Of a stretch of DNA of 64,000 nt, positions 44,875 through 53,592 are shown in pieces. Below the pieces are notes generated by a model. The model worked only from the letters and a program-made list of their open reading frames with translations. It searched no databases and was not told the origin of the DNA. The position numbers and the translations under genes were made by a program. The DNA is from JAIBJN01 sp963784175 (GTDB lineage Bacteria > Actinomycetota > Thermoleophilia > Gaiellales > Gaiellaceae): NCBI GenBank assembly GCA_963784175.1, contig CAWAQJ010000012.1:197402-261401 (forward strand), given 5' to 3'. The number at the start of each line of letters is the position of its first letter. Position 1 is the stretch's first letter.

Positions 44875-47055
44875 ATGAAGCTTCGTCGTACCCTCGTGTT
44901 CCTCCTCGCCACGGCCGCGCTCGCTCCGGGCACGGCAGGCGCCGCCGACGTCCAGGTCATCGCCCGCGACGTCCCTCTGGCAGCCGCGCGAGGGTCGGTA
45001 GCGCGGGCCGCTCCGCTCGAGTTCACGATGGTCGGCACCCACTGGCAGGGCGGCGGCGAGGTCTGGTTCAGGACGGCAACCGAGTCCGGCACCTGGAGCC
45101 CCTGGCGGCTCGCACGTCCGGAGGAGGACGACCTTCCCGACGCCACGAGCGACGAGGGGAAGGCCTCTCGGGGCTGGAACGTCGGCAACCCCTGGTGGAC
45201 GGGCGCCTCGACCTCGATCCAGTACCGGGTCTCCGGGCCCGTCACGCGCCTGCGGACGTTCTACATCTCGAGCGAGCCCTCGACGGCCGACGCGACGCTG
45301 GCCGGGCCGGCGACGCAGGCGACGCTACGGCCCGATCAGCCGCCGATCACCCGACGGCCGGGCTGGGGCGCCGACGAGTCCATCGTGCGAGCGCAGCCGT
45401 CTTTCGCAGACAGCCTCGAGCTGTCGGTCGTCCACCACACAGCCGGGACGAACAGCTACTCGGCCGCCCAGTCGGCGGCGATCGTGCGCGGGATCCAGCG
45501 CTACCACGTGCTCTCGAACGGCTGGAACGACATCGGCTACAACTACCTCGTCGACAAGTACGGCCGGATCTTCGAGGGCCGTGGCGGGGGCCTGATCCAG
45601 AACGTCATCGGTGCCCACGCGCAGGGGTTCAACACGGGCAGCGTCGGCGTGGCCGTCCTCGGCACGTACGGATCCGGCGGCATCTCCACCGCGGCGCGCA
45701 ACGCGCTCCAGCGCCTACTCGCCTGGCGACTCGACGCGGGCCATGTCGACCCGGTCTCGCTCCTCAACTTCACGTCTTACGGCAACGATCGCTTCCCCGC
45801 CGGCCGCGTGGTCCGCCTGCGGGCGGTCTCGGGACACCGCGACACCGGCTACACGAGCTGTCCTGGCACGGCGCTCTACGGGCAGCTGGGCGCGATCGCC
45901 TCGAACGTCTCGCGCATCGGCCTTCCGAAGCTCTACAACCCCGAGGTCGACGGTTCCGTGGGCGGCCCCGTCCGCTTCACCGCCCGCCTCTCGTCGGCGC
46001 TGGCCTGGCTCGTGCAGGTCAAGGACTCGGGCGGCGCCGTGGTCGCGCAAGGCACGGGCAGCGGCAAGGCGGTCGACTGGACGTGGAATGCGGGCTCGGT
46101 CCCGATCGCCTCGTACACGTACGAGATCAGTGCCGGCCCCGACACCCGACCGGCGGCCGGGCCGATCCCGGGACCGCCGCCCCTCGCGGTCACGGGGCTC
46201 GTGGTCTCGCCGCGTGTCCTCACCCCGAACGGTGACTGGAGCGCCGAGCGCGCCACGGTCTCCTTCAGGCTCTCCCGGCGCGCAACCGTCGCGGTCCGGG
46301 TCGTGAACGCGTCCTCGGGCGCGCTGGCGCGGACGCTGCTCGCGAGCGCGGAGCGCCCGGCCGGCCCGCGGAGCGTCACCTGGGACGGCACGACCGGCTC
46401 CGGCGCCGCCGTGGCCGACGGGACCTACCGGGTCGAGGTCTCGGCCCAGTCAGGCCCGGATCAGATGACCCGTTCCGCGAACGTCGTCGTCGACCGCACG
46501 CTCGGCGGTGTCGTGGTCGAGCCCGCCGCCGTCTCGCCGAACGGGGACGGCCAGAACGAGCGGCTCCGCGTCGGCTTCGAGCTGACGAGACCCGCCGACG
46601 TCCGGGTCGAGATCCGGCGTGGCGGCAAGACGATCCGGACGGTGCTCAGCGGATCACTCGCCACCGGCGCCTACGCGGCCTCCTGGGACGGCCGGACGCA
46701 GAGCGGCGCACGCGCGTCCGACGGGCCGGTGACGGCTGTGGTCCTGGCCACGACCTCGCTCGGGACGCGGTCGCTGGCCCGGCTGGCCCGCGTCGACGTC
46801 ACCCGCCCGGTCGTGCGCTTCATCTCCCTGCGGAACGTGAACGGCGTCGCCCGACTGACCTTCAGCTCGAGCGAGGCCGTGCACCTGAAGATCTGGTACG
46901 GCACGTCGCGCTGGAACGACGGCGACATGATCGAGGTCGACAAGCCGGCGGGCACGAAGGCCCACTGGCGGCGCGTCCGTGCGCTGGTCGTGCGCATCCT
47001 GGCCGTCGACGCGGCCGGGAACCGGAGCAGGCTCGTGTTCGGCCGCGCCGGCTAG
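44875..47055 (+). CDS. Secreted peptidoglycan-recognition amidase with C-terminal Ig-like repeats
   Basis: The 726-residue protein has a signal peptide (cut near AAD, residue 24), a beta-rich N-terminal region, then a PGRP/amidase-2 domain (about 160-340): RPGWGADESIV, zinc histidine in LSVVHHTAGTNSY, GYNYLVDKYGRIFEGRGG and the last ligands in SGHRDTGYTSCPG. FlgD-like Ig repeats follow, each ending in a TWDG/SWDGRT motif and starting SPNGDG-like. It should cleave N-acetylmuramoyl-L-alanine bonds in peptidoglycan outside the cell. Confidence 0.9.
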   Translation: MKLRRTLVFLLATAALAPGTAGAADVQVIARDVPLAAARGSVARAAPLEFTMVGTHWQGGGEVWFRTATESGTWSPWRLARPEEDDLPDATSDEGKASRGWNVGNPWWTGASTSIQYRVSGPVTRLRTFYISSEPSTADATLAGPATQATLRPDQPPITRRPGWGADESIVRAQPSFADSLELSVVHHTAGTNSYSAAQSAAIVRGIQRYHVLSNGWNDIGYNYLVDKYGRIFEGRGGGLIQNVIGAHAQGFNTGSVGVAVLGTYGSGGISTAARNALQRLLAWRLDAGHVDPVSLLNFTSYGNDRFPAGRVVRLRAVSGHRDTGYTSCPGTALYGQLGAIASNVSRIGLPKLYNPEVDGSVGGPVRFTARLSSALAWLVQVKDSGGAVVAQGTGSGKAVDWTWNAGSVPIASYTYEISAGPDTRPAAGPIPGPPPLAVTGLVVSPRVLTPNGDWSAERATVSFRLSRRATVAVRVVNASSGALARTLLASAERPAGPRSVTWDGTTGSGAAVADGTYRVEVSAQSGPDQMTRSANVVVDRTLGGVVVEPAAVSPNGDGQNERLRVGFELTRPADVRVEIRRGGKTIRTVLSGSLATGAYAASWDGRTQSGARASDGPVTAVVLATTSLGTRSLARLARVDVTRPVVRFISLRNVNGVARLTFSSSEAVHLKIWYGTSRWNDGDMIEVDKPAGTKAHWRRVRALVVRILAVDAAGNRSRLVFGRAG

Positions 47056-47062
47056 CGTCCTC

Positions 47063-47809
47063 CTAGCGCTCGAACAGAACCTCGCCGCTCTCCACGATCC
47101 GCCGCTCGTGGCCGATCTCGACTTCGAGCCTGCCGCTGCGGTCGATGGCGACTCCCAGGGCGCTCTCTCCGTCGACGAGCAACCGGCGGCCGCGCAGGAA
47201 GTCCCGCGCTCCGAGGCCGTCGTAGATCGCATCGAGCCCACCTTCCCGCCAGCGGTCGTAGGCGCGCTCGAGCCGCAGAAGGAGGTCGGCCAGGATCGGC
47301 GCCCGCTCGCGGCGTTCGCCGTCGATCGTTCGGAGCGACCCGGCCGCGACGGTCGCATCGGGAGGAAGCTCGTCGCGGCTCTGGTTGATGTTGAGCCCCA
47401 TGCCGAGCACGACGCGGCCCTCGGAGGCCTCGGCGAGCACGCCGGCGACCTTGCGCCGGTTGACGAGCACGTCGTTCGGCCACTTGATCTGGGCGGCCAG
47501 CGCGGTCGCCGCCTCGACGGTCTCTGCCACGGCGATGCCGCCGACCAGGGAGAGCTCGGAGATCCTGCGCTCCCCGGGCGGCTCGAGCACGACCGAGCAG
47601 AGCACAGCAGTGCCCGGAGGCGCTGTCCAGGTTCTGCCGAGGCGACCACGGCCCCCGGTCTGGACCTCGCAGACGGCCGCCGCGCCCTCCCCGTGCTCGG
47701 AGTCGAGGAGCTGCTGTGTGGACTCGCAGGAGTCCTCGTAGAGGTAGGGGCGGCCGAAACGGCCGGAGAGCAGAGGCTCGACGGTCTCCGGTGTCAGCGC
47801 GTCGGCCAT
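47063..47809 (-). CDS. birA: Biotin-[acetyl-CoA-carboxylase] ligase, monofunctional
   Basis: The 248-residue enzyme has the BirA active site GGRGRLGRTWTAPPGTAV, KWPNDVLVNRRKVAGVL and GLNINQSRDELPPDA, and a C-terminal SH3-like domain. It lacks an N-terminal helix-turn-helix and so would not repress biotin genes. It would biotinylate the carrier subunit of acetyl-CoA carboxylase. The ATG at 47809 lies 10 nt after TAGTGT. It is divergent from the sigma factor gene and convergent with the amidase gene, 7 nt between stops. Confidence 0.94.
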   Translation of the reverse strand: MADALTPETVEPLLSGRFGRPYLYEDSCESTQQLLDSEHGEGAAAVCEVQTGGRGRLGRTWTAPPGTAVLCSVVLEPPGERRISELSLVGGIAVAETVEAATALAAQIKWPNDVLVNRRKVAGVLAEASEGRVVLGMGLNINQSRDELPPDATVAAGSLRTIDGERRERAPILADLLLRLERAYDRWREGGLDAIYDGLGARDFLRGRRLLVDGESALGVAIDRSGRLEVEIGHERRIVESGEVLFER

Positions 47810-47818
47810 CCGCGGAAC

Positions 47819-47825
47819 TACACTA
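47819..47825. promoter_or_regulatory. Shared symmetrical -10 for divergent birA and ECF sigma genes
   Basis: TACACTA at 47819-47825 reads TACACT (47819-47824) on the plus strand, 9 nt before the sigma GTG at 47834, and TAGTGT (47825-47820) on the minus strand, 10 nt before the birA ATG at 47809. Both would give leaderless mRNAs from essentially the same DNA, so RNA polymerase could open it in only one direction at a time. Confidence 0.6.
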
Positions 47826-47833
47826 ACCGGGCC

Positions 47834-48451
47834 GTGCAACCAGCCGCCACGCCTGCGCGTCAGACCGATCGTGAGCCGTCGTACGGGCGGTCTCTCGCAT
47901 ACCGGAAGCTCAGTGACGTGGACCTCGTCAGCAAGGCAAGGAACGGCGATGGATGGGCGCTCGACACGCTCGTCGAGCGCCATGCCCCGCGAGTCAACCG
48001 GCTCGCCGCGCAGATCATGGGCGATCTCGAGGAGGCGCGGGATGCCGCGCAGGAATCGCTCGTGAAGCTCTGCACGCGGCTGCGCCAGTTTCGCGGAGAG
48101 GCGCAGTTCGCCACCTGGCTCCATCGCCTCACCGTGAACACGTGTCGCGATCGCCTCGCGCGCCAGCGCATCCGCCAGACCGAGCCGCTCGCGCTCGAGG
48201 ATGAGCCTGCGGGCGAGGACAGCGATCCGTCGCGCGCCGCGCTCCTTGCCGACAAGCGCCGAGAGCTCATCGCAGCGCTCGCGCGCCTCTCGCCGAACCA
48301 GCGCCTCGCAGTCGTGCTGCGTGACGTGTTCGGCCTGACGTACGAGGAGATTTCGCGTGTCGCCCGCATGCCGGTCGGGACCGCGAAGTGCTACGTGCAC
48401 CGGGCTCGAGCCCGCCTGCGCGTACGGCTGGAAGAAACGGCGAACGGGTGA
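47834..48451 (+). CDS. ECF-type RNA polymerase sigma factor
   Basis: The 205-residue protein has sigma region 2 (DTLVERHAPRVNRLAAQIMG, DAAQESLVKLCTRLRQFRGE, FATWLHRLTVNTCRDRLARQ) and region 4 (LAALARLSPNQRLAVVLRDV-type helix, FGLTYEEISRVARMPVGTAK, VHRARARLRVRL). No anti-sigma gene follows; fabZ begins 10 nt later. GTG at 47834 is supported by TACACT 9 nt upstream; GTG 47918 would trim a 28-residue extension. Confidence 0.92.
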   Translation: MQPAATPARQTDREPSYGRSLAYRKLSDVDLVSKARNGDGWALDTLVERHAPRVNRLAAQIMGDLEEARDAAQESLVKLCTRLRQFRGEAQFATWLHRLTVNTCRDRLARQRIRQTEPLALEDEPAGEDSDPSRAALLADKRRELIAALARLSPNQRLAVVLRDVFGLTYEEISRVARMPVGTAKCYVHRARARLRVRLEETANG

Positions 48452-48461
48452 GCCGGCCTCG

Positions 48462-48911
48462 GTGAGCTACGAACTACCGCTCGGCCGACGGGAGATCGAA
48501 GCGATCCTCCCGCACCGCGACCCTTTCCTGCTGCTCGACGAGGTGATCGAGCTCGTGCCGGGCGCCCGCGTGGTGGCGCGCAAGCTCGTCCGCGAGGACG
48601 AGTGGTACCTCAGCGGGCACTTTCCCGGGCGTCCGATCATGCCCGGCGTCCTCATGGTCGAGGCCATGGCCCAGACCGGCGCCGTCGCCGTCCTCTCGGA
48701 CGAGGAGAACCGCGGCAAGCTCGCGCTCTTCGCCGGCATCGACGACGTGCGCTTCAAGCGCATCGTCGTACCGGGGGACGAGCTCGAGCTCACCTGCGAG
48801 CTGGAGCGGGTGCGCGGCCCCGTCGGCCGCGGCAAGGCGACGGCCACGGTGGGCGGCAAGCTGGCCGTGCGGGGGACGCTGACGTTCGCGGTCACCGAGG
48901 GCGACGAATGA
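48462..48911 (+). CDS. fabZ: (3R)-hydroxyacyl-ACP dehydratase FabZ
   Basis: The 149-residue hot-dog enzyme has IEAILPHRDPFLLLDEV with the catalytic histidine region and GHFPGRPIMPGVLMVEAMAQ with the catalytic glutamate. It removes water from hydroxyacyl-ACP in the elongation cycle. GTG at 48462 lies 10 nt after the sigma stop; fabH begins in an ATGA overlap at the end. Confidence 0.95.
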   Translation: MSYELPLGRREIEAILPHRDPFLLLDEVIELVPGARVVARKLVREDEWYLSGHFPGRPIMPGVLMVEAMAQTGAVAVLSDEENRGKLALFAGIDDVRFKRIVVPGDELELTCELERVRGPVGRGKATATVGGKLAVRGTLTFAVTEGDE

Positions 48912-49927
48912 TCGGGAACGTCTCCGGAAACGGCATCGCCGTCGGGATCACCGGCGTCGGCTCCTACCTTCCGGACAAGGTTCTGACCAACGCCGACCTC
49001 GAGGCCATGGTGGACACGTCCGACGAGTGGATCACGTCGCGGACGGGCATCAAGGAGCGTCGCATCGCCGCCCCCAGCCAGGCTGCGAGCGACCTGGCGC
49101 TTCCGGCCGCCCGCGAGGCGCTGGAGCACGCCGGGGTCGACCCCAAGGACGTCGACCTCATCGTCGTGGCCACGGCCACACCCGACATGCTCTTTCCGGC
49201 GACCGCGGCCCTGGTCGCGGACGAGCTCGGCGCCAAGACGGCTGCGGCGTACGACCTGCTGGCCGGCTGCACGGGCTTCGTCTATGCGCTCTCGCAGGCC
49301 TACGGGATGGTGGCCACGGGCCTGTCGAAGCGGGCGCTGATCGTGGGCACCGAGGTGCTCTCGAAGATCACGAACTGGCAGGACCGGTCGACCTGCATCC
49401 TCTTCGGCGACGGCTCGGGAGCGGCCGTGCTCGAGCCCGTCGGGTCGGGAGGGATCGCCGGGTTCGAGCTGGGCGCCGACGGCGCCGGCGGCCCCGATCT
49501 CTGCGTTCCCGCGGGGGGCTCCCGGCGGCCGGTCTCGCCGGAGGTGCTCGAGGAAGAGGCGCAGTTCATCAAGATGAACGGCGCCGAGGTTTTCCGCTTC
49601 GCGACCCGGGTCATGGTCACTTCTGCGGAAGAGCTCCTGGCCGCGTGCGGGGCGACGGTCGATGACGTCGACCTTTACGTGCCCCACCAGGCGAACAAGC
49701 GGATCGTCGACCACGCGGTCAAGAACCTCGGGCTCGACCCGGAAAAAGTGGTGATGAACATCGATCGGTACGGCAACACCTCGTCTGCCTCCATTCCCAT
49801 CTGCCTCGCCGAGGCGCAGGAGAAGGGGCTGCTGGAAGACGGGACGCGCGTGCTCGTGAGCGCGGTCGGCGCCGGCCTCACCTGGGGCTCGGCCTACATG
49901 ACCTGGACGTCGAGGGACGGACGGTAG
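48908..49927 (+). CDS. fabH: 3-oxoacyl-ACP synthase III (FabH)
   Basis: The 339-residue condensing enzyme starts fatty-acid chains from acyl-CoA and malonyl-ACP. Catalytic residues are the cysteine in DLLAGCTGFVYAL, histidine in YVPHQANKRIVDH and asparagine in YGNTSSASIPI. ATGA overlap with fabZ at its start; a strong AGGAGAGGAG site for fabD follows its stop. Confidence 0.96.
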   Translation: MIGNVSGNGIAVGITGVGSYLPDKVLTNADLEAMVDTSDEWITSRTGIKERRIAAPSQAASDLALPAAREALEHAGVDPKDVDLIVVATATPDMLFPATAALVADELGAKTAAAYDLLAGCTGFVYALSQAYGMVATGLSKRALIVGTEVLSKITNWQDRSTCILFGDGSGAAVLEPVGSGGIAGFELGADGAGGPDLCVPAGGSRRPVSPEVLEEEAQFIKMNGAEVFRFATRVMVTSAEELLAACGATVDDVDLYVPHQANKRIVDHAVKNLGLDPEKVVMNIDRYGNTSSASIPICLAEAQEKGLLEDGTRVLVSAVGAGLTWGSAYMTWTSRDGR

Positions 49928-49937
49928 GAGAGGAGCT

Positions 49938-50861
49938 ATGAAGATCGCATTCTGCTTCCCGGGCCAGGGCTCGCAGATGGTGGGGATGGGCAGCGCCATC
50001 GCCGGCGAGTTCCCGGCGGCGCGCGCCGTGTACGACGAGGCTTCCGAAGCCGTCGGGTTCGACGTGGCCAAGCTCTGCTTCGAGGGCTCGATCGAGGATC
50101 TGACCCGCACCGAGCTGCAGCAGCCGGCGCTGGTCGCGACGTCGATCGCCTGCCTTCGCGCGGTGGAGACGCTCGGCATCCGCCCGGACTACGTGGTCGG
50201 CCACTCCGTGGGGGAGTACTCCGCCCTGGCCGCGGCCAGCTCGATCCAAGCCGGCGACGCAGTTGCCCTCGTCCGCGAACGCGGTGAGGCAATGGCCGAA
50301 GCGGCGCGCGAGCAGCCGGGCGCGATGGCCGCCGTCCTCGGGCTCGAGGACTCGGTCGTCGAGGAGCTCTGCGAGCAGATCGATGGCGTGTGGCCGGCGA
50401 ACTACAACTGTCCGGGCCAGGTGGTCGTCTCCGGCGAGAACGAGGCGGTCGACAGGCTCATCGCCGAGGCCGCCGCGAGGGGCGCTCGCAAGACGGTGAA
50501 GCTCCGGGTGAGCGGCGGCTTCCACAGCCCGCTCGTCGCGAGGGCGGCCGAGCGGCTGAAGCCCGCTCTCGCCAAGGTCTCGTGGCTCGACCCGGCCACG
50601 CCGTACATGTCCACGGTGTCGGCGCGGGTTGAGGACGCACAGCGGATCGCCGGGCTGCTCGCCGAGCAGCTGACGGCGCCCGTGCGCTTCACCCAGGCCG
50701 TCGGCGGGCTGGTGAAGAACGGTGTCGAGACCTTCGTCGAGATCGGCCCCGGCCAGGTGCTCGGTGGGCTCCTGCGCCGCTGCGACCGCTCGCTCCGGAC
50801 GATCTCGGTCGGCGACCCGGAGTCGCTGCGCAAGCTCGAGGAGACCGTGTCGGCCGCATGA
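49938..50861 (+). CDS. fabD: Malonyl-CoA:ACP transacylase FabD
   Basis: The 307-residue enzyme moves malonyl from CoA to ACP. It has FPGQGSQMVGMG at the start, catalytic serine in VVGHSVGEYSALAAA and the histidine in VSGGFHSPLV. A strong ribosome site AGGAGAGGAG precedes the ATG at 49938. Confidence 0.96.
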   Translation: MKIAFCFPGQGSQMVGMGSAIAGEFPAARAVYDEASEAVGFDVAKLCFEGSIEDLTRTELQQPALVATSIACLRAVETLGIRPDYVVGHSVGEYSALAAASSIQAGDAVALVRERGEAMAEAAREQPGAMAAVLGLEDSVVEELCEQIDGVWPANYNCPGQVVVSGENEAVDRLIAEAAARGARKTVKLRVSGGFHSPLVARAAERLKPALAKVSWLDPATPYMSTVSARVEDAQRIAGLLAEQLTAPVRFTQAVGGLVKNGVETFVEIGPGQVLGGLLRRCDRSLRTISVGDPESLRKLEETVSAA

Positions 50862-50898
50862 GCGACCCTCGCCTTCGGCTCGCTCCCGCGGTTGGCCT

Positions 50899-51639
50899 AT
50901 GAGCGGCTACGCGTCGCTCGAGGGCAAGGTCGCGCTCGTCACCGGGGGCTCGCGCGGCATCGGCGCCGCCATCTCGCGCGAGCTCGGGAGCGCGGGAGCG
51001 CGCGTGGCCGTCAACTACCGATCCGGGAAGGACGCGGCCGAGGAGGTCGCCTCCGAGGTCGGCGGCATCGCCCTGGCGGCGAACGTCGGCGACCCGGCCG
51101 AGGCCAAGGACCTGATCGAGCGCGTCGAGTCCGAGCTGGGCGAGGTCGACGTCCTGGTCAACAACGCCGGCATCACCCGCGACACCCTCATCGCGCGCAT
51201 GAGCGACGAGGAGTGGGAGGAGGTCATCGAGACGAACCTCCGTGGCACGTTCAACACCTGCCGGGCGGTGGCGAGGAAGATGCTGCGCCGCCGCTCCGGG
51301 GCGATCGTGAACATGACGAGCGTCGTCGGCCTCCACGGCAATCCAGGCCAGGCGAACTACGCCGCCTCCAAGGCGGGCATCATCGGTCTCACGAAGGCGC
51401 TCGCGCGCGAGCTCGGCTCGCGCGGCGTGCGCGTGAACGCCGTCGCACCCGGCTACATCGCCACCGAGCTGACCGACGTGCTCTCGGAGGAGATCCGCGC
51501 GGCCATCCTCGGCAACACGCCCATGGGCCGGCTCGGGAGCCCGGAGGACGTAGCCGCTGCGGTACGATTTCTCTGTTCGGACGAGGCCGCGTTCATCACG
51601 GGCGATGTGCTGCTCGTCGACGGTGGACTGGGGATGTAG
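50899..51639 (+). CDS. fabG: 3-oxoacyl-ACP reductase FabG
   Basis: The 246-residue short-chain dehydrogenase has the NADP motif VTGGSRGIGAAISREL, NNAGITRD, catalytic YxxxK in ANYAASKAGIIGLTKAL and a C-terminal LLVDGGLGM. It reduces beta-ketoacyl-ACP. The ATG is 37 nt after fabD, and fabF starts 2 nt after its stop. Confidence 0.95.
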   Translation: MSGYASLEGKVALVTGGSRGIGAAISRELGSAGARVAVNYRSGKDAAEEVASEVGGIALAANVGDPAEAKDLIERVESELGEVDVLVNNAGITRDTLIARMSDEEWEEVIETNLRGTFNTCRAVARKMLRRRSGAIVNMTSVVGLHGNPGQANYAASKAGIIGLTKALARELGSRGVRVNAVAPGYIATELTDVLSEEIRAAILGNTPMGRLGSPEDVAAAVRFLCSDEAAFITGDVLLVDGGLGM

Positions 51640-51641
51640 CG

Positions 51642-52895
51642 ATGGCTTCGAACAACGGACGCAGGGTCGTCATCACGGGCATGGGGGCAGTGACCCCTCT
51701 CGGCAACGATGCCGAGACCTTCTGGGAGAACCTGACCGCCGGAAAGAGCGGCGCCGCCCCGATCACGGCCTTCGATCCCTCTGAGTACGCCGTCCACTTC
51801 GCCTGCGAGCTGAAAGGCTTCGAGCCGACCACGTGGATCGAGCACCGCAAGGCGCGCCGGATGGACCGCTTCGCCCAGATGGTCATCGCCGCCGCCCGCA
51901 TGGCCGAGCAGGACTCGGGCATCGACATCGAGGGCGAGACGGAGCGCACAGGCGTGTCCGTTGCCACGGGCATCGGCGGGCTCCAGAGCTTCCAGAACTG
52001 CTACGACCAGCTGCTCGAGCGCGGGCCCGACCGCATCAACCCCCTTGCGATCACCGCGATCATCCCCAACATGGGCGCCGCCTGGGTCTCGATGGAGCTC
52101 GGGGCGCGCGGCCCGCTCGCGTCCGAGTGCACGGCGTGCGCCGCTTCCAACATGGCCATCGGGGATGCGATGGATGCGATCCGCCTCAATCGCGCCGACG
52201 TCATGCTCGCCGGTGGGACCGAGGCCGGGATCACGAAGGTCGGCATCGGCGGCTTTTCCGCCATGCGCGCGCTCTCGCGCCGCAACGACGACCCGGCCGC
52301 CGCCAGCCGTCCGTTCGACGCCGAGCGCGACGGGTTCGTCATGGGCGAGGCCGCCGGCATCGTCGTGCTCGAGGAGCTCGAGCATGCCAAGAAGCGCGAC
52401 GCGAAGATCTACGCCGAGCTCGTCGGCTACGGCCTCTCCTCGGACGCGCAGCACATCACGGAGCCCGACCCGACGGGCAGGCACCCGGCACGGGCGATGC
52501 AGATGGCGATCGACGACGCGGGCATCACCACCGACCAGATCGACTACATCAACGCGCACGGGACGTCGACGCCGCTCGGCGACTCGGCCGAGACCCGGGT
52601 GATCAAGGTTGCGCTGGGCGAGGAAAAGGCGCGGAAGACGCCCATCTCGTCCACGAAGGGCGCGACCGGGCACTGTCTCGGCGCCTCCGGGGCGATCGAG
52701 GCCATCATCTCCACGCTGGCCGTCCAGCGCGACGTCGTCCCGCCGACGATCAACCAGGAGGTCGCCGACCCGGCGTGCGATCTCGACTACATCCCGAATG
52801 AATCCCGGGAGTGGAAGACCGACTTCGCGCTTTCGAACAACTTCGGGTTCGGCGGGCACAACGCCTGCCTCGTGATCACGAAGTTCGACGGCTAA
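51642..52895 (+). CDS. fabF: 3-oxoacyl-ACP synthase II (FabF)
   Basis: The 417-residue elongation enzyme has the nucleophile cysteine in SECTACAASNMAIGDA, histidines in NAHGTSTPLGDSAE and KGATGHCLGASGAIEA, and the C-terminal NNFGFGGHNACLV. It starts only 2 nt after fabG, leaving no room for acpP, which is commonly placed just before fabF. Confidence 0.96.
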   Translation: MASNNGRRVVITGMGAVTPLGNDAETFWENLTAGKSGAAPITAFDPSEYAVHFACELKGFEPTTWIEHRKARRMDRFAQMVIAAARMAEQDSGIDIEGETERTGVSVATGIGGLQSFQNCYDQLLERGPDRINPLAITAIIPNMGAAWVSMELGARGPLASECTACAASNMAIGDAMDAIRLNRADVMLAGGTEAGITKVGIGGFSAMRALSRRNDDPAAASRPFDAERDGFVMGEAAGIVVLEELEHAKKRDAKIYAELVGYGLSSDAQHITEPDPTGRHPARAMQMAIDDAGITTDQIDYINAHGTSTPLGDSAETRVIKVALGEEKARKTPISSTKGATGHCLGASGAIEAIISTLAVQRDVVPPTINQEVADPACDLDYIPNESREWKTDFALSNNFGFGGHNACLVITKFDG

Positions 52896-52904
52896 TCGAA
52901 TTTG

Positions 52905-53582
52905 ATGTCTGAGCGCTGGGCGACCTTCGACTGCTACGGCACGCTCGTCGACTGGGAGGGCGGCATCGGCGGCGAGCTCGCCCGCATCTGGCCCGACGAG
53001 GACGCCGACCTGCTTCGCGAGCGCTACCACGAGATCGAGCCGCGCGTGCAGCTCGAAGGGTCGCTTCCGTACCGCGAGGTTCTGCGCCAGGCGCTCGTCC
53101 TGCTCGCCGAGAGCGAGGGCCTCGAGCTCCCCGCCGGCGAGGAGACCGCGCTGGGCGACTCGCTGCCGCGCTGGCCGGTCTTCCCCGAGGTGCCGGCGGC
53201 GCTGGCCGAGCTGCGCGAGCGGGGCTGGCGGCTCGTGCCGCTCTCGAACACGGATCCCGACTTCCTCGACGCCTCGATGGAGGCGATCGGGGTGCCGTTC
53301 GACGGGACGGTCGTCGCGGGCGAGATCGGCTCCTACAAGCCCGCACACGGGCACTGGAAGACGTTCTACGAGCGCTTCGGCGCCGACCCCGAGCGCCACG
53401 TCCATGTGGCGGCCAGCCTCTTCCACGACATCGCGCCCGCCGACGAGCTCGGCATCACCGCGGTCTGGATCAACCGGCTGGACGAGACGAGCGAACTGCC
53501 GCGGGCGGCGGAGCTGCCCGATCTCGAGCGCCTGCCCGCGACGTTGGACTCGCTCGTTCCGGACGCGGACGGCTCGCGGTAG
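52905..53582 (+). CDS. Haloacid dehalogenase type II-like HAD protein
   Basis: The 225-residue protein has the dehalogenase-like motif I ATFDCYGTLVDW (DxYGT), motif II LVPLSNTD, lysine in IGSYKPAHGHW and the terminal VAASLFHDIAPADELG. Such proteins include L-2-haloacid dehalogenases and other non-phosphatase HAD hydrolases. The ATG at 52905 is preferred to a TTG one codon earlier. It overlaps no neighbour; the ureohydrolase starts 10 nt after its stop. Natural substrate unknown. Confidence 0.85.
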   Translation: MSERWATFDCYGTLVDWEGGIGGELARIWPDEDADLLRERYHEIEPRVQLEGSLPYREVLRQALVLLAESEGLELPAGEETALGDSLPRWPVFPEVPAALAELRERGWRLVPLSNTDPDFLDASMEAIGVPFDGTVVAGEIGSYKPAHGHWKTFYERFGADPERHVHVAASLFHDIAPADELGITAVWINRLDETSELPRAAELPDLERLPATLDSLVPDADGSR

Positions 53583-53592
53583 CCTGAGCACG

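Noticed and set aside
47056..47062. Bidirectional terminator between the amidase and birA (GCTAG/CTAGC hairpin)
   Set aside because: The stem is only 5 bp, overlaps both stop regions and has no T-run.
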